Made by a program: the position numbers and the translations under genes. 25,638 nucleotides of DNA from a virus. Under the pieces are notes generated by a model. The model did not search any database and had not been told where the DNA came from. It saw only the letters and a program-made list of their open reading frames with translations. The number at the start of each line of letters is the position of its first letter. The first letter of the stretch is position 1. This document shows, in pieces, positions 22,222 through 25,638 of this stretch. The stretch is taken from positions 1 through 25,638 of IMG/VR virus record IMGVR_UViG_3300023181_000078. One strand, written 5' to 3'.

Positions 22222-22849
22222 TGGAGTTAAATTCTTTCGTTTTAGTGTTTGTCTTTTGGGACGGAAGGTAGCCTGCCGATTTCCATGATCTTATCGTAGC
22301 CTTCCAATCTTTGATTTTCTGCTTTCCGTTCATCCAATCGTTACCTTGCCATTTGTGAAATAGAAATGTTCCGTCTGATTTGGGTAGCCCTGAATCAATG
22401 CAGAATTTTTCAATTTCCTCGATGGTTCCGGTAACATTGTTTCCTTGTTTCCTTGTTTCCTTGTTAGTTAGTGGCCCCCAGCTTGCCCCCAGCTTGCCCC
22501 CAGCTTGCCCTTGACCCTGCCCCGAACGGTCGTTTGATATGCTGTAAATCATTACATTTTCAGGCACTTGTAGAAGCTTGGCGATTGTCCCTCTGCTTGC
22601 CCCTTTAAAGGCTGCATAGCCGGATTTTTGCAATACTGATTTCGAGACCCTGTATTGCTTGTAGGACTTCTGCCCGCATTCTTCCCAATCGCCAATGAAG
22701 CACTCTCCCGATTCGAGCCCGGTCACAGGACAGGTTTCCGAGTGGAACCTCGCCCTGATTGCGATGAGGGAGAGCAAAAGGAATGCCGCAGGATGCTTGG
22801 ATATTAGCACCAGGGCGGATTCATTGCGGTGACAGGCGAGCCAGCTCAT
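22205..22849 (-). CDS. O-like replication initiator / helicase-recruiting protein
   Basis: 214 residues. Residues 1-95 look like a winged-helix DNA-binding domain of phage replication proteins: ALVLISKHPAAFLLLSLIA, then an IGDWEECG turn, YKQYRVSKSVLQKSGYAAFK as helices, and GASRGTIAKLL. Residues 107-138 are a low-complexity linker encoded by tandem repeats. The C-terminus (FLFHKWQGNDWMNGKQKIKDWKATIRSW) matches the Trp-rich tail common in phage initiators and may contact the helicase. The gene is immediately upstream of dnaB with a 17-base overlap. By analogy with lambda O it would bind the repeats within its own gene (inference). Confidence 0.7.
   Translation of the reverse strand: MSWLACHRNESALVLISKHPAAFLLLSLIAIRARFHSETCPVTGLESGECFIGDWEECGQKSYKQYRVSKSVLQKSGYAAFKGASRGTIAKLLQVPENVMIYSISNDRSGQGQGQAGGKLGASWGPLTNKETRKQGNNVTGTIEEIEKFCIDSGLPKSDGTFLFHKWQGNDWMNGKQKIKDWKATIRSWKSAGYLPSQKTNTKTKEFNSNDVGI
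22437..22510. repeat. Two tandem repeat arrays inside the initiator gene (iteron-like)
   Basis: Plus-strand TTGTTTCC occurs three times perfectly at 22437-22460 with a partial fourth copy. GCCCCCAGCTT occurs three times perfectly at 22474-22506 with a partial fourth. The 8-bp and 11-bp units are not multiples of three, yet both arrays have three copies (24 and 33 bases), so the reading frame is kept. An A+T-rich stretch follows from about 22532. Lambdoid origins have comparable repeats within gene O; slippage is an alternative explanation. Confidence 0.8.
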
Positions 22850-23064
22850 TCCGTGATACCAGATTTCAATTTTTCATTTTCGATCCGAAGCTGGCGGTTC
22901 TCGTCCAGAATACGAGTGGTGATCTCGTTGCCAGCCTGGAGCATCCTCGCTGCATGGCGCATTTTACCAGCGGCTCGACTCAGCCTTGCTGCATGAAGAT
23001 TCAAACACTCATGCATCGGCAATGATTCTTCCTGATTTTCTTCGTTGAGGTATTTCGGTGGCAT
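22846..23064 (-). CDS. Small coiled-coil protein, unknown function
   Basis: 72 residues: a polar N-terminus, then a helical stretch with many Ala, Arg and Leu (LHAARLSRAAGKMRHAARML) and an EITTRILDENRQLRIENEKLKSG end with leucine-zipper-like spacing. Not recognised. ATG lies only a few bases after the large terminator hairpin, so transcription into this gene depends on read-through or an internal promoter. Overlaps the initiator gene by ATGA. Confidence 0.55.
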   Translation of the reverse strand: MPPKYLNEENQEESLPMHECLNLHAARLSRAAGKMRHAARMLQAGNEITTRILDENRQLRIENEKLKSGITE

Positions 23065-23292
23065 TTTTAGATAAAAATAGCCCGCATGGTTTCTGCGTGA
23101 TGCCCACTCTTCCTAGGATTTGTGGCGCAGGCCCATGCGGGCGCTTGGAAATTAGCATTGTGAATCAGGCATCAACTGATCCATCGGTATTATCACCAGA
23201 GCGGCGATCCCCTATATAAGCGCAAAACGCGAAAATCGCCTATCTCGTTTTTCGTTTTTCGCGCTGTTTTTGTTATTTGTCGGCTGTGGGGG
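23065..23292. other. 228-base regulatory gap before the replication genes
   Basis: Apart from the terminator hairpin, this gap holds an imperfect 16-bp dyad (23220-23235 with 23249-23264, built of GCGCAAAACG and TTTTCG blocks) and a GGCGAT/ATCGCC inverted repeat that flanks it. A TATATA box (23213-23218) could serve a promoter on either strand; no good -35 is present on the minus side. A possible ten-codon leader (MDQLMPDSQC) at 23184-23152 ends just before the hairpin. Likely a control region; the 64-residue frame that crosses it is rejected. Confidence 0.5.
23070..23142 (-). terminator. Large nested hairpin with T-tract before the replication operon
   Basis: Minus strand: GCCCGCATGG (23142-23133) pairs perfectly with CCATGCGGGC (23089-23080), enclosing CTGCG/CGCAG (23130-23126 with 23097-23093), CCAC/GTGG (23125-23122 with 23107-23104) and a TCCTAGGA palindrome (23118-23111). 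It is followed by TATTTTTAT. The whole folds as a ~63-base branched-free hairpin. It can terminate transcription coming from the HNH gene, or end a ~135-base RNA. Confidence 0.75.
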
Positions 23293-23718
23293 TCAGACTT
23301 TTTGCCCGTGTGCGAGCGATCTGTGACAGGCGAAACAAAGCCAAACGACATCGAGAGGCTTAAAATAATCAGAATGATGACCCTCAATCCTTCCGGCGCT
23401 TCCGCACTCAGAACAATTTTCTGGACGGGTTAAAACGCCATCGCGGACAGCATTAGAAACCATTGTTCTGGCTTTATACTTTTCTGGGTTCTTCGTCCTC
23501 ATTGTTTTTTGGTATTCTTTGACCTTCGCCTTCCTTTTGGGATCGTGAAATCTTTCTCGATCATATTCTTTGATCTTTTCCGAATTCTCTTCCCTGTGTT
23601 GGGCGACGTCCGCCTTGGTGCAAGATTTACATTTACCAAGATATCCGTCGCCCATTTGAGCATGCTTATAAAACTCCGAATATTCCTTATCTTTGCGACA
23701 TTTAAAGCATGTTTTCAT
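23293..23718 (-). CDS. Zinc-finger / HNH-like protein
   Basis: 141 residues from the ATG at 23718; a TTG at 23754 is possible but would lie upstream of the predicted transcript start. The N-terminus has a CX2C pair (CFKC, Cys4/Cys7) with KEYSEFYKHAQ and a second CX2C (Cys30/Cys33), a zinc-ribbon frequent in phage proteins. A long basic helix follows. The C-terminus has CSECGSAGRIEGHHSDYFKP with His114/His115 and LCFACHRSL with a second Cys pair and His132, an HNH-type metal site. It may be a nuclease or only a nucleic-acid-binding protein; related proteins are usually annotated as HNH endonucleases. Confidence 0.7.
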   Translation of the reverse strand: MKTCFKCRKDKEYSEFYKHAQMGDGYLGKCKSCTKADVAQHREENSEKIKEYDRERFHDPKRKAKVKEYQKTMRTKNPEKYKARTMVSNAVRDGVLTRPENCSECGSAGRIEGHHSDYFKPLDVVWLCFACHRSLAHGQKV

Positions 23719-23721
23719 CGC

Positions 23722-23754
23722 CGTTATCTTAGTCGAATCAGATAACGACGTCAA
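23722..23754 (-). promoter_or_regulatory. Promoter with overlapping operator-like inverted repeat
   Basis: Minus strand TTGACG (23754-23749), 17-base spacer, TAAGAT (23731-23726). A perfect inverted repeat GTTATCT-N10-AGATAAC (23745-23722) covers the spacer and -10. The transcript would begin at about 23719, next to the ATG at 23718, so the mRNA would be leaderless or nearly so. A dyad over the -10 is the classic position for repressor binding. Confidence 0.55.
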
Positions 23755-24116
23755 TTAAAAGGGATTGAATCATCGTCAAAATCCTCATCCAGCGCATCCG
23801 CAGTCGGATTCGGCGGCGGGAGTTTGGCCGGTTTCGAACCGCTCGGAGCCGGTCCATTAGCCGTCACCTTCCACGCCGACAGGCTCACGTAATACTTGCT
23901 GTTGTATTCGTTGCCTCGCACGTCGAAGCTGACTGTCACGTCCTGCCCCTCGCGGAACTGCTCCAGCACCTCGCACTTGTCCTTGACGACCTCGAACTTG
24001 AGATCCTGGGGATACTTGTCGTGGTTGGTGGTGACGACGAATTCCCGCTTCTGGAAGCCGCTGGGGAACGTCTGCGTGTCGAACACGACTTTGATCTTTC
24101 CTGATGTTTCGAACAT
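23751..24116 (-). CDS. DUF3127 single-stranded-DNA-binding-like protein
   Basis: 121 residues. It has the DUF3127 pattern: GKIKVVFDTQTFPSGFQKREFVV, KYPQDLKFE, then GQDVTVSFDVRGNEYNSKYYVSLSAWKV, an OB-like beta-barrel. After a Pro/Gly-rich linker (88-106) the C-terminus is acidic and ends DFDDDSIPFN. Bacterial SSBs end in DDDIPF, the tip that recruits replication partners; here there is an extra Asn and Ser. Likely the phage's SSB for replication and RusA/DnaB-type work. It lies between nuclease genes and appears more G+C-rich than them. Confidence 0.8.
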   Translation of the reverse strand: MFETSGKIKVVFDTQTFPSGFQKREFVVTTNHDKYPQDLKFEVVKDKCEVLEQFREGQDVTVSFDVRGNEYNSKYYVSLSAWKVTANGPAPSGSKPAKLPPPNPTADALDEDFDDDSIPFN

Positions 24117-24119
24117 ATT

Positions 24120-24671
24120 TTATTTAACGTGTTTCCATCCATTTTGTTGAATAATTCTAGTTATGAGGGATGGGCTCACTCCTAATTTTCTTGCGGTTTC
24201 CACCTTGGTCCCGCGAGGCGGTTGGCCTGAACAGGTTTCCCTAATCATTCTGACCTTTTCTGGGCTTAACTTACTAAGTTTATGTCTATTCCCTTGATTC
24301 CAGTAGGCGTAATCTACCCCAGCTTGCTTGAAGTGGCGCAGAGAGTCATGGGTGTTTTGCTTTGGGCTTCCCCACCGAAGATTCTCCGGCCTATTATCTT
24401 GGTTATTTCCATTATTGTGTAATGCCCATGGAGTCTCTTTTGATGGAGGCCCATGAAACGCCTCGCAGATAAGACGGTGAACTCTGCGTGTAACAAATGA
24501 CCCATTGAGCCGGACCCTTACCTTTTTGTAGCCATCCTTATCGTTAGATTCGTAAATTGGTTTCTTATATGGGCCAATAACACGAAAATCTTGATTAATG
24601 AAATAGCCGGGAAGGCTTTCGATTAATTTCATGTAAGAATCATTGTAAAATTTACAACGCCGGTCAACCAT
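24120..24671 (-). CDS. HNH endonuclease with HTH domain (homing type)
   Basis: 183 residues from the ATG at 24671; an ATG at 24632 (MKLIESLPGYFI) is also plausible. A NUMOD-like strand region (SNDKDGYKKVRVRL...RRVHRLICEAFHG, His65) leads into the HNH_3-type core ALHNNGNNQDNRPENLRW (His85, Asn93). The C-terminal HTH (about 135-180, LSPEKVRMIRE...ETARKLGVSPSLITRIIQQ) would direct DNA binding. Free-standing enzymes of this type spread as homing elements. It is visibly A+T-richer than the genes on both sides and overlaps the MazG gene by eight bases, consistent with recent arrival. Confidence 0.85.
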   Translation of the reverse strand: MVDRRCKFYNDSYMKLIESLPGYFINQDFRVIGPYKKPIYESNDKDGYKKVRVRLNGSFVTRRVHRLICEAFHGPPSKETPWALHNNGNNQDNRPENLRWGSPKQNTHDSLRHFKQAGVDYAYWNQGNRHKLSKLSPEKVRMIRETCSGQPPRGTKVETARKLGVSPSLITRIIQQNGWKHVK

Positions 24672-25119
24672 CTTTACAAAATGTTCCGCCAGACATCTTG
24701 CCCGTGCGCTTCGAGATCACATCATACGCCTCTTGCAGGCACTCGTCGGGATCGTGGCCGAGTTGACGGGTCAAATAACGAACATGATGGAAAGCCATCT
24801 CCGAATCTTCGTTGGCGAAGCTCTTGATCGCGTCGGCCATATCCTGCTGAGTCATGTAATTCCTCATGAACGAAGGCTCATCAAGAATGTCCACTTCGCG
24901 AATTTTGCATGCTTGAATCGCAACCACTTGGAGATCGCCGCTTGCGTCGCGGACGCCTTTCACGTCGCCCTTGCAAATGGCTGTGAAAAGCTCTCCGCCT
25001 TCCTCAAGGAATTTGGCGAATTGCCCTAAATAGGTTCCTTTACCTCGGGGTCCGGTGATGCCTCGGTCAATACCCCACTGAGTGGATTTTTCTACTAAGT
25101 CTTTTGTTCTATCAGTCAT
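24664..25119 (-). CDS. mazG: MazG-like nucleotide pyrophosphohydrolase
   Basis: 151 residues. The all-alpha NTP pyrophosphohydrolase motif is visible: FLEEGGEL with Glu39/Glu40/Glu43 and DASGD with Asp58/Asp62, the four metal-binding acids. The end has ECLQEAYDVISKRTGKMSGGTF, the usual C-terminal tail of phage MazG-like proteins (D-R-GKM-NGTF...). It would hydrolyse (d)NTPs, or modify the alarmone pool to keep an infected cell active. It is coupled to RusA by ATGA. The start has the ACCAAACAAACCA lead-in. Confidence 0.85.
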   Translation of the reverse strand: MTDRTKDLVEKSTQWGIDRGITGPRGKGTYLGQFAKFLEEGGELFTAICKGDVKGVRDASGDLQVVAIQACKIREVDILDEPSFMRNYMTQQDMADAIKSFANEDSEMAFHHVRYLTRQLGHDPDECLQEAYDVISKRTGKMSGGTFCKDG

Positions 25120-25484
25120 TGGTTTGTTTGGTGAGAGATTAGCGTGATTTCGACCCGTGGATTGATCCGATCGATTTGAAACGTGGGGATTTCCAGAAGC
25201 TTGAGCGTGTTATCATCCACTCCGAGAGCGTCTGCGATTCCGTCGCGATACGCCTTGCATGAAGCCGCCGCGTTGTCGTCGTCCCGGCGTCTAGCGTCCT
25301 TGTAATAGAATGCCAGCTTGTAGCCGTGATATACCGCCTCCTCGTGATGCGGGCGGGAGATCATCATGTTGGTGACGTTCTTTGCGGCCAGCCGGTGGGA
25401 TTTGGTGATTTCGGACTTACGCCGCCAGTGAAGGCGCGAGTTCGGCCATATCTCAGCCGCTGGGATTGGTAGTGAGATAATCAT
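25116..25484 (-). CDS. rusA: RusA-like Holliday junction resolvase
   Basis: 122 residues, the size of E. coli RusA. It starts ISLPIPAAEIWPNSRLHWRRKS, the usual RusA lead with its N-R-HW pattern. The catalytic stretch RRRDDDNAAASCKAYRDGIADALGVDDN holds the acidic residues Asp68-70, Asp81 and Asp90/91 and Lys77. As a dimer it would resolve Holliday junctions and branched DNA before packaging. ATG overlaps the previous stop (ATGA). Confidence 0.9.
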   Translation of the reverse strand: MIISLPIPAAEIWPNSRLHWRRKSEITKSHRLAAKNVTNMMISRPHHEEAVYHGYKLAFYYKDARRRDDDNAAASCKAYRDGIADALGVDDNTLKLLEIPTFQIDRINPRVEITLISHQTNQ

Positions 25485-25638
25485 TGATTAAGTAAATCGA
25501 TGGGGGTGATATAAAGAGCCTCAGTCGTATAATATCCGCGTTTGTATAATTTCTTCGACAAGTGGGCGTCCCCGCAGTGCGGGCAACGATAAACCACAAA
25601 ACGGCGGTTCCATTTCTTTGATAGCTTATCAGCCTCTT
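25481..25638 (-). CDS. Partial zinc-ribbon phage protein (C-terminal end)
   Basis: Only the last 51 residues are in the window. The visible part has RFVVYRCPHCGDAHLSKK, a CX2C pair followed by a histidine, which is the pattern of small zinc-ribbon proteins frequent in phage early regions (usual form Y-CP-CG-WHLT). The tail (YKRGYYTTEALYITPIDLLNQ) is unremarkable. TGA overlaps the RusA start (ATGA). The other metal ligands are outside the window. Confidence 0.65.
   Translation of the reverse strand, partial: EADKLSKKWNRRFVVYRCPHCGDAHLSKKLYKRGYYTTEALYITPIDLLNQ

Noticed and set aside
22437-22510. Possible CRISPR or minisatellite array
   Set aside because: Units of 8 and 11 bases without spacers are not a CRISPR array. 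They are kept as iteron-like repeats.
23193-23387. 64-residue minus-strand frame with a hydrophobic start (MRVIILIILSLSM)
   Set aside because: It begins at TTG inside the zinc-finger/HNH gene and covers the dyad and TATATA box. The signal-like start looks accidental.

Overview
This window is the inside of a tailed-phage (podovirus-like) genome. Nearly every gene lies on the minus strand, so the map reads right to left. The packaging and head-tail genes belong to families seen in T7-like short-tailed phages: terminase small and large subunits, a head-tail connector portal, a scaffold, an HK97-type capsid protein, a tail tubular A protein and a large tail-hub protein. The replication genes are not T7-like: there is a DnaB-type helicase and no phage RNA polymerase or T7-type primase-helicase in the window. 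No integrase, excisionase or tRNA gene is visible. Most start codons have no Shine-Dalgarno sequence but an A/C-rich lead-in (AACCAACCATG and variants). Together with a DUF3127 single-strand-binding-like protein, this suggests a host in the Bacteroidota/Verrucomicrobiota part of the tree, perhaps Verrucomicrobiota. That host assignment is inference.

Layout in transcription order (right to left). (1) 25638-22846, DNA metabolism: a partial zinc-ribbon protein, a RusA-like resolvase, a MazG-like pyrophosphohydrolase, an HNH homing-type endonuclease, a DUF3127 SSB analogue, a second zinc-finger/HNH protein with its own near-leaderless promoter, then a noncoding stretch with a large nested hairpin/terminator and a small coiled-coil protein. 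(2) 22849-19492, replication and host interaction: an O-like initiator carrying iteron-like repeats inside its gene, DnaB helicase, a small unknown, a HigA-like HTH protein, a protein with a tyrosine-phosphatase signature, and a small unknown. (3) 19372-12474, packaging and procapsid: terS, terL, four small proteins, portal, two small proteins, a proline-rich protein and scaffold, mostly joined by ATGA, TAATG or TGATG overlaps. (4) 12410-11060, a cassette on the plus strand inserted between scaffold and capsid. It holds a GIY-YIG-like (T5orf172/MUG113) protein, an unknown and a 36-residue membrane peptide. It has an attenuator-like leader and a strong terminator, and faces a minus-strand terminator behind the scaffold gene. 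(5) 10855-1, capsid and tail: the capsid gene has its own promoter; then come an unknown head-proximal protein, a terminator, tail tubular protein A, a tail spike with an SGNH hydrolase domain, small virion proteins and a collagen-like fibre with a signal peptide. A lysis module follows (candidate holin, Tad2-like anti-Thoeris protein, 56-residue lipoprotein, amidase, membrane coiled-coil protein). Last are the large tail-hub protein, its apparently split-off C-terminal domain, and a partial GNAT-like protein.

Most notable observations: an attenuator- or sRNA-like element at 11085-11222; a second nested RNA hairpin at 23080-23142 just ahead of the replication genes; lambda-O-style repeats within the putative initiator; a Tad2-like protein embedded in the lysis module; a tail-hub protein that has gained Ig/Fn3-like domains and appears to have been cut into two coupled genes; and a signal peptide on a collagen-like fibre. 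All family calls are from reading the sequences. No database search was run.
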